Origin: Mucor racemosus
Taxonomy: Eukaryota > Mucoromycota > Mucoromycetes > Mucorales > Mucoraceae
DNA length: 64,000 bases
Reading direction: 5' to 3'
Assembly: GCA_027405735.1 (NCBI GenBank)
Contig: JAPEHQ010000002.1
Span: 186,001 to 250,000, forward strand
Shown here: one piece after another, positions 50,060-63,880 of the stretch
Position numbering within the stretch: the first letter of the stretch is position 1
Layout: each line of letters opens with the position of its first letter
Translations under genes and position numbers: made by a program
Notes under the pieces: model-generated
What the model saw: the letters and a program-made list of their open reading frames with translations, nothing else
Database searches by the model: none
Told to the model about the DNA's origin: nothing

Positions 50060-52933
50060 TAACAACCAATTGCATATAATAATCTTTAAGCTAATATATA
50101 TTAATTGATGCAGATTTGCTTAATATTTTAATAAACATAACCGATTAATATATAGTAGCCATCTCTAATATTTACAAAAACTTGGTAAAGACTTGGAATG
50201 TCTGTAGCGATACTCATGGAGTCAAGTTTAGGCAGTAAATAGTAGTCGGTTAACAGTCGATTTACTAGTACATATAATTGAATCAACGTTTGAAATCCAG
50301 CGTTTTCTTCAAACACAAATATATGTGCATTACATTACACTTTAATTATACATGAAGACGTTTATTTTTTAAATTTAGTCGTTGACATTGTCATATATGC
50401 TTGTTCTGACTAACTTAGCATTATTTCTGATTTGAAACCGTTAGCTAATACGCCATAATTCTCACTCAAAAAAGCGAACATTTGGTTCCTGCATTTTAAC
50501 CAGAAAACTAAGTATATGCTAAAATTTTAATTTTGGATATATACAATAATCAAAACTCGAGATATTTGGCATCTTTGGTTGAGTTTTTAAACGGGGTAAA
50601 AACAAGTATTTCACTTTTGAAGCCTTTATACCCACTGAAAAATAAAAATGGATAGAAATAACTTTTTTATCAATATTCTGTAGCATCTCAAGTATAGCCC
50701 TACATTTTTTATTTCCTGATTATCTATTGAAATGGGGGCACGCTCCGATTTTGAATATCACCATATAAAATTGTATAATCAGATATGCACAGGTAACTGA
50801 GCTTGAATCCAAAAAGTGTTCAAATGGAAAAAAAATTCAAAAAAATCCAAAAAAAAACTTATATGTCTAATTGCTCACAAAAATGCATAGTAAGTTGAAC
50901 TAGCGTATTAAATGTTTTAGGTTTAGTTTTTAATTCTGAATCGATCTGTGTAGGTTTTGAAAATGTTTTTCTCGTAAAATCTCTAGTAAATTTAATGTCA
51001 AATTTTAACGGTTTTTGATCAAAAAGTACTCTTCATTCAAATGCAACCCTAAAATATTTTATTTTTACGTTATGCGCAACAAAATTATCTACAGAATGAG
51101 TATTTATACGCAGCTGTAGCCCTATTTTTCGTGGGGATATACATTTTTTTGATTTTTTTTTTGTAAAACCGAAATTTTTTCCTTGTATATCCTCGTCCAA
51201 AATGGATCCTTGTTCGTATCACCAAAAATCAATCTTTCAATCTCAATTTTCTCGGCGAAAAATCAATATTTTTTGACGAGGTAAAATTCGTTGGATAGAC
51301 GCTAATGAGTACTATCCTATGGTTTTAGCTTTGCATACCAGCCATCCCTTCATGGATCTCTATAACAGAAAAAGTGCTCTCACAAAATTTATAAAAAAAT
51401 AAAAAAGTCTCCACAACGATCCAAAAACTAGATATCCTGATAGAGAATGAAAAATAACGTAGACTTTACTTAATACTCATCATTGCAATACCTTAGTATC
51501 TTTTCGACTTATTTTCATTTCAAATGTGATTTCTCAATTTTAAGCTGGCCATTTCTGCATCATTCAAATTTATGAAACAATCACTATAGTAACCATCCTT
51601 GCTTCATTTAATAGAATTTGTAGCCGGGACAATGTTGAATAGGATGACAATTTTAATAATTGTGTTGTAATAACAAATGGACACAAAAATAAATATATAA
51701 TTGTTGATAAAAGTTATTTCATGGATAAGGTTTGGGCTTGTTTTCGAACCCTAAATATGTTGTACAAAGGAAAAAAATACACACATTCTTTAACGTGCAG
51801 CCTTTTACTTTGAGGTTTTGCTGTTATCAAGATTGGGTATTTAACATGTTTGAATAGATAGAATTCATATAAAAGCGATTTTCATGTTAGTATTTTTAAA
51901 AGGAAAAAGTGATATGTTTAAAGATGACGGGGATAAATTAAACATTTTATAAAACCTGTTGATTATAATGTGTGTGTGAAAATGGAAGAAAAGCGTAAAG
52001 ACTTTACAACAAGAAAATAAAGAACAGAGTCTTTATAGCTTTATAATAATACAAAATCTTTATTAAAATAATTTATATTTAAAATAATATTGCCAAAAGA
52101 AAGTAAATCAAAGGATTTTCGTTCTTTATAAATACACGTACAACAGGGATATACACTTACATCAACCAGAGAAGATCCTCTATACTGTACCTCAACATTC
52201 GTCACAACATAACTATAACCTTTTCCACAACCACGAGAACTGCAAAGTATCATATAATTCTAATAGAAAATGTCATACTATGCCTCAATTCTCGAAAAAA
52301 TTCGTAGGCAAAAATAAGTAGAAAAAACAAGTAGAAAAAAAAGACAAAAGATTAGAGCAAAAAGGCAGATTCTTCACCTTCCTTAAGTAACCGTGAATTT
52401 CCCCTCGGTAATCTTTGTAATACAGTATTCAGGCACGTGTAAGTTGTTGCTTCTTATCCTTTTTGTGTGTAGGATATATACCTACTAGGTATAAGTATTA
52501 TGATTTCCTCTTGATGGTTGCTTTTGGTTTGACTTGATATGTTGATTTAAGCCTTTTTCTTTTACATGTGGTTTAAATTAGTTTGAAGCAGGATGATATT
52601 CAAGGCAATAAGGTTATTCATAATAAGTTTCAATGTTATTATAGGATCTTGGTCATTGTTGTAATATGGGTAAACCAATTTTGCGTAAAAATGCGAGACA
52701 CCATTTTTAGCAAAAAGGGTGAATAAGGTTTAGATTGATTGTTACGACCGCAATTCGAATATTTGGACCCGCACTGATATTGTAACACTTGCGAATTAAT
52801 AAGAGTATATGTTTTTGTATGATATATGTAATTATTGTTACAAATTTTATTAACATTAATATATTTTATAAAAAAAGAAGAACAAAGGAAGTATGTGTAT
52901 TAAAAAAGCAGAGAACAAAGAATAGAGAAAATA
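50060..52933. other. intergenic, with a diverged family A-like repeat
   Basis: Nearly 2.9 kb without a convincing gene. About 50450-51470 weakly resembles repeat family A (TTTTTCGTGGGGATATACA, GGCGAAAAATCAATATTTTT), indicating an old relative. A minus-strand ORF at 52041-52253 is Cys-rich at its start but has no recognisable family. 52370-52930 may include the 3' region of the HEM3 gene. Confidence 0.5.
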
Positions 52934-54150
52934 TTAAGGAAGATGATGAGATAATTCAGCCAAAATTTTATCAGCACCTTTCTTACAGAGCATATTTGCC
53001 ACAGTAACGCCTAATCCTTCAGCTAACGACTCTCTCTTGTCTCTGGTATCAGCATCTGCGAGACTAACTTCATGTTCATATTCAACAACATTTTGACCAT
53101 CTAAACTTGCAACCAAACCATGCATCCAAAGAGTATTATTTTCAGTATCTAATTTGGTATTTACACCAATGGGTACACTACAGCCACCTTCAAGGGTACG
53201 CATCAAAGAACGTTCACTTAAACAAGTGATGCGAGTATTGTTGTGATTTAAGGATTCTAATAAAGTCTGCACATCCTCATCTGCTTTGCGGCATTCAATA
53301 CCAAGAGCACCTTGAGATACAGCATGAAGTGAATCTGTTGAAGTTAAAACTTCTGATATACGATCTCCTTTACCAAGACGCATTAATCCAGCAACAGCTA
53401 AAATAATACCACTATAAGGTCCTTCAATATCATCTAATTTAGCTAAACGAGTATTTCTACAAATGAATTGGATTTCACATTAGTAACATGAAAAAAAAAT
53501 ACCTTTCAATCCCACCCTACACCACCACCACCCCCCCCCCCTGGACACAAGCTAAAAAGTACTTACAAATTTCCTCTCTTAAAATGGTAATAGAATATAT
53601 AAAAAAGAAGGGATACATTAGAAAATCAAGATATCTGTGGAAAAAAAAATGGAATAATAAAACTTACAACATCAGTAAAAGATAAATGAGGATATCTTCT
53701 CTTTAACTGAGCAACTCTTCTGAGGGAACTTGTACCAATAACAGAGCCAGCAGGTAAAGTACTCAATGATTTCCCCTTGTTTCTCTCATTCAAAACCAAA
53801 GCATCATTTGGATTTTCACGCTCCATAATGGCACCCAACAACATACCTTGTGGTAAAACAGTTGGCAAGTCTTTAAGACTATGTACAACAAAATCAACTG
53901 AGCCATTTTCCAAAGCAATTTCTAATTCCTTTGTAAAGAGAGCCTTTTCACCAATTTTACTGAGAGCTTGATTCAAAATCTTGTCACCAATGGTTGACAT
54001 TGTTTCAATTTTGAATTCATATTGGGGAAATAATGACTGAAGCGTATCACGGACAATGTAAGTTTGTACAAGAGCTAATTGCGATTTACGAGAACCTATG
54101 ACAAATGTCTTTTTTGGTTCTGGTGTAGGTGAATTCGATGTAGCGACCAT
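52934..54150 (-). CDS. HEM3: hydroxymethylbilane synthase (porphobilinogen deaminase)
   Basis: Three exons (54150-53668, 53577-53567, 53456-52934) give 338 aa, the normal length. The middle exon has only 11 nt and encodes most of RGNL, completing the invariant FTDVRGNLNTRL substrate-site motif; without it that motif is broken. Other marks are [10 protein letters not shown] at the N-terminus, [22 protein letters not shown] and the cofactor-attaching Cys in [10 protein letters not shown] (near residue 254). The enzyme joins four porphobilinogens to hydroxymethylbilane in haem synthesis. A C11-13 homopolymer with CCA repeats lies in the second intron near 53530. It is followed upstream by the dynamin gene, 262 bp away, on the same strand. 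Confidence 0.95.
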
Positions 54151-54412
54151 CTTTTTTCTTTTATGTGTGTGTGTTTGTAATGTAGGTTTTTGTTTTAAAC
54201 AAGAAAGAAAAGATGTAAAACTAATCAACTAAACGTTCTTTTTATATGGAAAAAGAAAAGAAAGGCATTTGAAATACTCACACTTTTCCTCTTTTATTGT
54301 TCAAAAAATTTTCACTGGCCTGTTTCAAATGTGCTCTGATTTCTGTAACATCTTAATTTTTCATTAAATAACCGCAACCCTGGTTCGAGAAGATTATTTT
54401 ATTGTTTGTGTG

Positions 54413-57000
54413 TTACATGACATTTTTAATGATTTCGAATGCCTGCTTGTAAACATTCAACATGGTTTTACACTTTTCTCTCTCAGTGGAAATGGTATCA
54501 TCTTCTTGTAATAATTCATCAAAGTTTTCTTCTTTATAGAGTGCAGCTACTAGTCGATTTTGAATGGATTCTCGGGAATAATTGACTAGCAAGTGCATAA
54601 CTGACTTTGGCACTAAATCTTGAATATTCTTTCTTACAATATTAAAGTAGCTTGTGATTAATGTGCCTGAGAACAATATATAAAATTAGACTAAAAACCA
54701 TGCAAAAAAAAAGAAGCCATATTTACGGATTAATTGTGTCTCTAATTCCTCTCTATCAGTAGCGACAATCCCATTCTCATTGTTTAATGTTGCTTGCTCT
54801 AATTTCTTTATCATTTCACTTTCCATCATACTATTGACAGACATGGGTGGTGCATATTGAACTTTGGTCATCATTTCTTGTGATCCTAATGCGGGTCTTT
54901 CATTCTTACTAGCTCCACCGAAAAAGTAGTTGAGGAAAGAATCTTTGGGTGCTGATGAAGATGTGTCAAAATCAGTTTCTGTTCCTGCAATAGATCCGTT
55001 ATCCCCGACATCAGATCGATTGCTGCTAATATTGCCGTTCATTTTCATATCAAAAGATGAAGGTGGCGTCATGCGGTTCTTTATAGAAAAGATTGAATAA
55101 ATGAGCACAGGTAAACCCTTAAGTATTGCAATCCTATAATTACCTTGCGCTTGGTTTCGATCTTTTTCTTCTTTTTAGATTCGGTCTCTAAATTAGCCAT
55201 TGCACCTGCAGCACCCAAAAAGTCAGGATGATTGGTATTAATATAAGCTCTTTCAATAGAAATCAAACTTTCGACATAAGTTGAGGTTGGACTTAATCTT
55301 TCTCTTAATAATTCTGAAACAACTTCTACTAATCTTTGATGAAGTCGTGGGTATCTCAATAATTCCTATATTATATATATAAATACCATTTAATCCAAAC
55401 TAAAACCATATTGTAAACTTACCTTTGTATCCGAGCTATGGCAAACCTTCATTAGTTCCTCATAAACCAATTCAACACATCTTAAACTAGGTGCTTCTAG
55501 TAATTTGATCTGAGGTCTAACTAATAAATCAAAAGCTAATTCAGGTACAAACAGAGATGGACGAGGACCAGTTGAATTACGAATAGCAGTACGTATGTCA
55601 TGATTAGTGAGATTAGAACAAGCGGGTATAGCATCTAATGCCTGTCCAAATACATTATTGAAAATATAATAAATACGAGCACCACCACATAATTCTTTTG
55701 TAGACATATCGGATGATGTGCCATCAATAGCACCAACAAAATCATTTGAAAATTTAGTCAACATTCTTAAAATCAAAGGTCCTCGATGGAGTGCTTCAGT
55801 GGATTTAGTTGGCTCGCCATATTGATTCAATTCTTGTTGTGTTTGACTGATAAGTGCACTTAATTTGGTCCTTAATTCAGGCAACTTCTCTTTGATATGA
55901 GCGAGTAAAATCTATGTTTAAAATTAAGTTTACAGCTTGGATAGACAACATTTTAACCTTACAGTATTGAGCTGTTTACTGAGATATTGTGTGCCGCAAC
56001 GAGCAGCTACACTTCTATAAGCAGGATGTTGTTGGAAAAATTGATTTTCAGCTTCAAGAGCATTTGACATTGGTTTGTTTGTAAGAATATCTTGCTGAGA
56101 TCTATTGACAACACCGATAAATCCAAGCTTTAAAGGATATGATCTACCTGATAAAATGTCCAAAGCATTTGTACCTGCATCCATAAGATCTAACTTTGTC
56201 AAAACACCGATTGTTCTTTTACCCTCTGGATCTACTTGTCTTGCAATTTTGAGACTATCTGAATTGACTAGATCAGAATTAGCCGGTGTTACAGCTAAGA
56301 TAATACTACGGTAAACCAGGGGAAAAAAATGAGTCAAAATCACTTCCGTAGCAAACACAAAAATCAGCTGCGTACCTGTTTGGATTCGAAATGAAATCCA
56401 TAACTAAACCACGAATTTGCTTTTCAATATCATTTGGTTGATCGCCTATATCGAAAAAAAACGTTAATTTTCTACAATATGTCCATTATTATCATCATCA
56501 TAATAAAATATTACCAATAGGAATCTGAATAAATCATAAATTAATATCCAAAAAAACGAAATGCTTATTATCCATACCTTTGTTAAACCGGGAAGATCGA
56601 CCAAAGTTAGATTAAGTACTTTGGGTGAATATACTCGAAGATGAATAGGCATTCTGGATATTCCTTTGTTGCCGCCTGCTAAACGACTTGTTTCACGCTC
56701 AATCTCTTCGCGAATTTCACTAAATTCGAAAAATTTCTTGTCTTTGATATGTAAAAATTCACCATATTCCAAATCAGAAGGCTTTGGTAAGGTGACTAGT
56801 TGAAGAACAAGAGGTCTTCGAGTGACAATACCACTTCCGCGAGGTAAGAAATCACGTTGAACAAGTGTTTCGAGGACAGAAGATTTGCCAGATGATTGAG
56901 AGCCGACTACTGTAATCAAAGGCAAGTCAAGTGTATTATCTGCTCCAACCGAAGTAACCACAGCTTGTAGTTTATTTGTCAATTCTATTAAATCATTCAT
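54413..57000 (-). CDS. DNM1: dynamin-related GTPase, Dnm1/Drp1 type
   Basis: Eight exons (57000-56578, 56524-56515, 56445-56376, 56305-55963, 55911-55423, 55365-55144, 55078-54727, 54666-54413) give 720 aa. The second exon has only 10 nt (IPIG start of the switch region). The GTPase domain shows P-loop GSQSSGKSS at 33-41, DLPG near 135-138, and TKLD. The sequence [19 protein letters not shown] with VNRSQQDI matches Dnm1/Drp1 better than Vps1. Middle domain, a Ser-rich variable insert ([16 protein letters not shown]..) and the GTPase effector domain complete it. There is no PH or Pro-rich domain. It is expected to act in mitochondrial and peroxisomal fission. Confidence 0.94.
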
Positions 57001-57293
57001 TTTATATCTATGGAAAAATAAAAAAGAAAAAGAGAAAATGGAAGGGGGAAACAACAAAATACTAAAGAAAAGGCGGGGGGTACTACAGTAGTTGGTAAAT
57101 GTATTCCTTGAAACATACTGACTCCGAAGCAATTTGTGTTTGGGTATTTCATCAAAGCAAAACTTGCAATTAACCATAAACAATGAATCCAAAAAAAAAT
57201 GTATTCAATTACGCTGGATGTTGCAGAATATATAAAAATGCTGATTTCTGAAATAAAATATATTCTTTATTCTGAAAAAATCCTTTAATGTGT

Positions 57294-59076
<1,783 letters not shown>

Positions 59077-60149
59077 TTACTTGTTGTGATAAATAAAAAG
59101 ACAAAGACAAAAGAAAAGAATGAATTTGAATATTGATTTGGGCACCTCAAAACGTATAAAATAGGTTAATTGAAATGTGGTGTTACACGTTATCACTTTA
59201 TTAATTTGAGTGATCAAAACTTGGACTCCTATCAGTTGATGTATCACCACAATATCTCTTTGCTTTAAAAAAAGAAAATTTTGGTTTGAAGGCAGTTTTA
59301 CAGTAACCTGATCATAGTATTGTTATAAGCCTTTGGTTTATCTTTTTTATCGACGGTTCATACAAATAGCAAAAGCAGATATTGAGTTGTATATATACAG
59401 TATATATGTAGGCCAAGCATAAGGGAACATCAAATGATAGCAGTATCATGATATTATTTTATGGATATAGATTTGGATGACTACGACATAAAAGAAATGT
59501 TGAAGATATATACTCTTTTCAAGCGGTCTGAACAAATTGGTGAGAGCCCAAGGTAGCGCGCATAGGCGTCATAATATGATTTTGAGATTTTAAGGAATAT
59601 GCCGTTGTTCGTTTTAAACGAGCCGTTTTTTTTTTCAATTTATCAATTCAAACATCTATTTCAACATACAAGCAGGTAAAGTACTAATGTTAATTTGAAG
59701 AGGGGAATTGTCATTGTTGATTATACCGTTGAATTCCTCGTAGCGTTGGCTATTCTAATTTTCTCTTTTCTAACTCGGTAAGCATTGTAGTTATTTCCTG
59801 GCTCGTTTCTATCCAATTTTTATCAATCAGCATGTAAAAGAGTAAATAGAAATACTTGGCTTTACTAGACTATTTGTAATCGTGTTCAAAAACGGCAGAG
59901 CAATTCTCCTACTACTGATTATCAAAGTTAAAGGGCTGTTTTTACGCCTGGGAAGTAATCAAAATCAAATTTTCAACTCGCATATACATGATTATTTTGT
60001 ATATAGTTAGTTTTCATAGAATACAATATTTAAAATAAATGTTATCATCAAGTGGTTTTGAATACTATCAAAGACTCTTGCTCAATATTTATTTTTCACT
60101 GTATATATTACATAATATACATTTTAAAATTTTTAGCCTATTTGGATTA

Positions 60150-60550
60150 GTATGCATTGATTCTGAGCATTTTTCCAATTGCTTTATGCTTTTTAAGCAA
60201 AGAAAGAGATTTTTTTTTTGCTTTGAAACTTGAGCTCAACCCCTTCAAAAGCAGTTGTTAGCTGATGGAACCAAGATATGCCATTCATACATTCAAAATT
60301 CAATTTCAAATCATTATTTGATTTTATAAAAATCATCAAAAAATATCTGAAACAACCCATACAAAATGGTTTAAAAGAATGCATGTTTTTATTTCCTAGA
60401 CATACCTACAGTACTATTGCAACAGGAGCTCATTTGGATCCATATTCAGCTATTACTGGTGTGTTTACTGACCTTTGTAGGTATAAATAGCGGGTAACCA
60501 ACTTTTTGTTCAAACTTACCGAATATATGTACAATGATTCATAGGAGCTG
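60150..60550 (-). repeat. dispersed repeat family D, copy 3
   Basis: The reverse complement matches 25680-26200 and 40150-40600, including AACAACCCATACAAAATGG (near 60350) and GGATCCATATTCAGCTATTA (near 60436). Short ORFs inside are not conserved with the other copies. Confidence 0.7.
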
Positions 60551-60730
60551 ATATCTAAAATGTGTGTTATATATACCTATATATCCATGTAGAGTGGGAG
60601 CTTACTTGGATCAATATCATAATTCGAATAAAATTAGAAACCTAAATTTAATCAAAGCACTTGAATTGCTTCATCTATTTCTAAATATGGAAGTCAATCG
60701 AATGTCTAATACTGTATAAAGAAGCATCAG

Positions 60731-61042
60731 AGATTTGGCGGGCATTGGAAAGAGCCAAGACATCGTCTTTATACATCTACTCTTATCACAAATGAGTACA
60801 ATAACTCTCAGACATGTCTCTTCTGCTATTCCAAGCTTTCTCATCCTGTTGATGTTGTTGCTGGTGAAATCAAGACTGACAATGGTTCGTTTGTATGTCT
60901 CAATCAAAAATGCCCAAATGCATTTAAAGTGATGTGTCGGGACCAGGTATCGGCATTGGCTATTGGTTTGGCTGGTGTGGCCCAACTTCGTTTTGGTGTC
61001 ACTTTTCCTTGTTCTGATAAAAAGTCAAATTATACAAATTGA
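60731..61042 (+). pseudogene. remnant resembling the C-terminal zinc-ribbon part of a TnpB/Fanzor-type protein
   Basis: One frame stays open for 103 codons without a start. It reads PRHRLYTSTLITNEYNNS, then CLFC, a gap of about 30 residues, CLNQKC, and RDQVSALAIGLAGVAQL. The order TSQ-type strand, CxxC, second Cys pair, then (N)RDxxA fits the zinc ribbon and last RuvC motif of TnpB/Fanzor nucleases, which are common mobile proteins in mucoromycetes. Here the usual NRD is CRD and the second pair is C-x4-C. No N-terminal part was found upstream. A coding-like piece (GNNEWAHILMAAIFFE) with splice-like borders lies at 61080-61129. This is a decayed copy and the family call is tentative. Confidence 0.4.
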
Positions 61043-61574
61043 ATTAAATTCAATGATTTACCCTTTGATTTTCTGTACAGGAAACAATGAATGGGCTCAC
61101 ATCTTGATGGCGGCAATATTCTTTGAGGTAAGTAATACATAGCTTATATAAAATGATGTACTAAATATTACTTACTCTTCAAACCCTTTTTCAAATCAAA
61201 TTATTTTTATTGGTAAGTAATAATCAATTTATACTCTTTTTATGCACTGGACTAATCATACTCCCAACTGCTTCTTTTGGACACATAAGTTAATGTACCG
61301 TTACAATATATAGTATTCATAAAGATCGTATTTTAATTGTTTCCAATAAAAGTACACAGTAAGCTATGGATGCACTTTGATGATGATTTTCTCGGCACAG
61401 AGGAGGTTGATATTGTGAAAGCTGCTTGCCCTTCGTGATCGCTATGTCAAAGATGTATACCTACTCCCATCATGTAAAATTGAAAGTTATTAGGATACAA
61501 ATTTTCCAAGATAAGGTTTTTGTTGTCGGTTTTTACTATTATAAGAATTGAACACCCGAATTGAGATGCTACGT

Positions 61575-62720
61575 TTTTATATTTATAAGATAGATCCTGT
61601 TGAAATCTACTCTGCATTTTTTATTTCAGCAAAAAGTATTGATTTTTCGTCGAGAAAATCAAAACCATAGTTTACAGCCTATATAAGCTGAGTTCCAAAA
61701 TTGATTTGTTGTAAAAACTGATCAAAAAATAAAATCGTTCAATAACGCATGAATTGTAAAGTAAGTAGATCAATCATGTTGAATAATTTTTATACAGTTT
61801 TAAATTCTGCATCCATCAAAATAAAATTTATACAAATATTTTATATTAAATTTTGAATAAAATGTAATTGAAATTTCAGAGACTTTTTGAAGATACACAT
61901 CATTTTTTATAAATATATTTTAAATATAAATAATAAAGCTGATGCACAATAAAATTATCTATCGATGGAGCTATTGATAAACCTTTTAGCTGCATTTTTC
62001 ATTGAAAAAACTAGATTTTTGTCAATTTTTTTTTAAAAAATTCAAAATTTGAGATTAGTGTTTGCAGGGGAAAAATTGAAGCAAACGTGAGAATATTTTT
62101 CCGCGCACATTTTTGAGGATATCTCCGCCAAAAATTAATATTTTAAAAAGCTCTAAATTGGGTCCAAAAGAGCTTAACGAGCTGGATAACATGAATGCAA
62201 AAACAATGTTGCTCAATTTAACCAATATCTTGAAACTTACTATAAAAACGTCAAAAAAACGAAAAATAAAAATAAAAATGCTCTGAATTTTTTTATATTA
62301 AACCATGTTATAGAGCTCTTTAAAACATGTAAGTTTTATTATTAAAAAGTGCTAGTATAGCTTAATTATTTCTAGAGATATGAAGCCTCAAAGTTTTCAA
62401 TTCATTAGCAGTGAAATACGCGTAAAAAATCTGAAACATTAGCACTGAAAAATTAATACCAACTGTAAAAAGTAGGATATTTCCGGATACTTGTTTTTGA
62501 ATTAAAGCTAAACATCTCAGGTACATCGGCATATAATTTATTATTTGTGTTATTTAGTGAAAAAAAAAAGTAGAGCAGGGATGAAAAATGAGACCCAGTT
62601 TTCAAGGAAAAAGCAATGAATTTTACGCGTTTTTGAGTCTTTCGTGAGATACAAAATAAATTTAGGGATAGATATCATAATGCGATTAATTTATTTCTAT
62701 TTAATAGTGTCTAGGGTAAA
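61575..62720 (+). repeat. dispersed repeat family A, copy 4
   Basis: Collinear with copy 1 (5300-6475) from AAGATAGATCCTGTTGAA near 61588 to the TAGTGTCTAGGGTA region near 62705. It contains the inverted GATTTTTCGTCGAGAAAATC motif near 61637 and ATCTATCGAT near 61958. No ORF. Confidence 0.78.
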
Positions 62721-62825
62721 TCTAAAAAATATTTATTATGAGGTTAGTTATAGAAAGAAGGCATACTCCGATTTTGAAGATTGAAACTATCAATTTTTTT
62801 TTTGAAAATTCAAATTTAATATTAG

Positions 62826-63097
62826 TGTAATGATCTATAATTTTGGACTAACAACAAAGGTGGATAATATGCTTATAGATATTATTCTTGCTGTTATAAA
62901 TTTGTGATCACTGGATTGATGAAGGTTGGTGTTCTTATTTGTAAATTAGATATTTATTAGTGAATAAATATAAGTAAAGGGAGTGTAACAAGACAGATAA
63001 ATCTACAAGGGATCATGTAATGATTTCCTTGTAGTATTTATATAAGGAATGAGGCAAGGTTTTGCATGAATGAAACTGAAATGTTTGACTCATTACA
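62826..63097 (-). mobile_element. solo LTR, copy 3, with 5-bp target duplication
   Basis: A 272-bp LTR of the same family as at 31262 and 32708, in reverse orientation, with TGTAATGA and TCATTACA ends. It is flanked by ATTAG on both sides (62821-62825 and 63098-63102). Intact ends and a perfect duplication suggest a relatively recent insertion. Confidence 0.92.
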
Positions 63098-63789
63098 ATT
63101 AGAATTCATTTCAACTTATCGAGTGTAGTTTTTTTTTGTGTACTACAGCAAGTCAAAATAGGTTGTGAAGGACAGAAAGAACAAAATAAATTGTAATTTT
63201 TTAATTGCTTAATTAATAAAGAAAATAATTACATAAATATCATAGAGTGTGATTGTTTAGCTTTTACATAGAAAAAAAATTTAAAATCATTTTTTTATTA
63301 TATATATTGTATTAACAGATATTGTTTTCTTCCTAAGAAGATCGGACGAGATCTGGTATTTTTAGCAATGATGACTGTAACTTTTATAGATTATAAGTTT
63401 TTGTTATTATATAATATATACTGTATACACGTTTTATCTACTCCTAAATTTTTGTACATATACGTAGCGCTATTCTGTATCTATTGACTATATGCTCACT
63501 AGAAACTTCAGTTATATCTTCTAGTGAAATAAAATCAGCTTTGAATTATTATTGTAACTAGCATAATTGCATGATATAGGACAAAAATAACAAGGTTTTC
63601 GTTATATTTCGATCAGGAATAAAGCTTTTTTTACAAACTAAATTGCTGCTGCTGATACTCAGCAAATAGCAGTATTATATACCAAAGAAAACCAATATGG
63701 TCAAATTACTCAATATTGCACAAATCGAGAAAAACAAAATAACAGATAAGTAGTAGAAGGACGGCAATTAAAAAAACAAACATAGAGGG

Positions 63790-63880
63790 GACGATTGTCC
63801 TAGTTGCTAGACTTATGCGCTTTACAGCTAGTTCAAACGGAGAGGTTGTGGGTTCAAAACTCGTGTAAACAGATTTTCTT
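63790..63880 (+). other. tRNA-derived or SINE-like segment (weak)
   Basis: TGTCCTAGTTGC resembles a polymerase III A box and GGTTCAAAACTC, about 45 bp further on, resembles a B box. A short GTC..GAC D-stem can be drawn, but acceptor and T stems do not pair well, so it is not an intact tRNA. It may be a tRNA pseudogene or SINE head. Confidence 0.3.

Noticed and set aside
52041..52253. Minus-strand ORF starting with CSSRGCGKGYSY
   Set aside because: Could be an exon between AG and GTAAGT sites, but no neighbouring exons or family were found.
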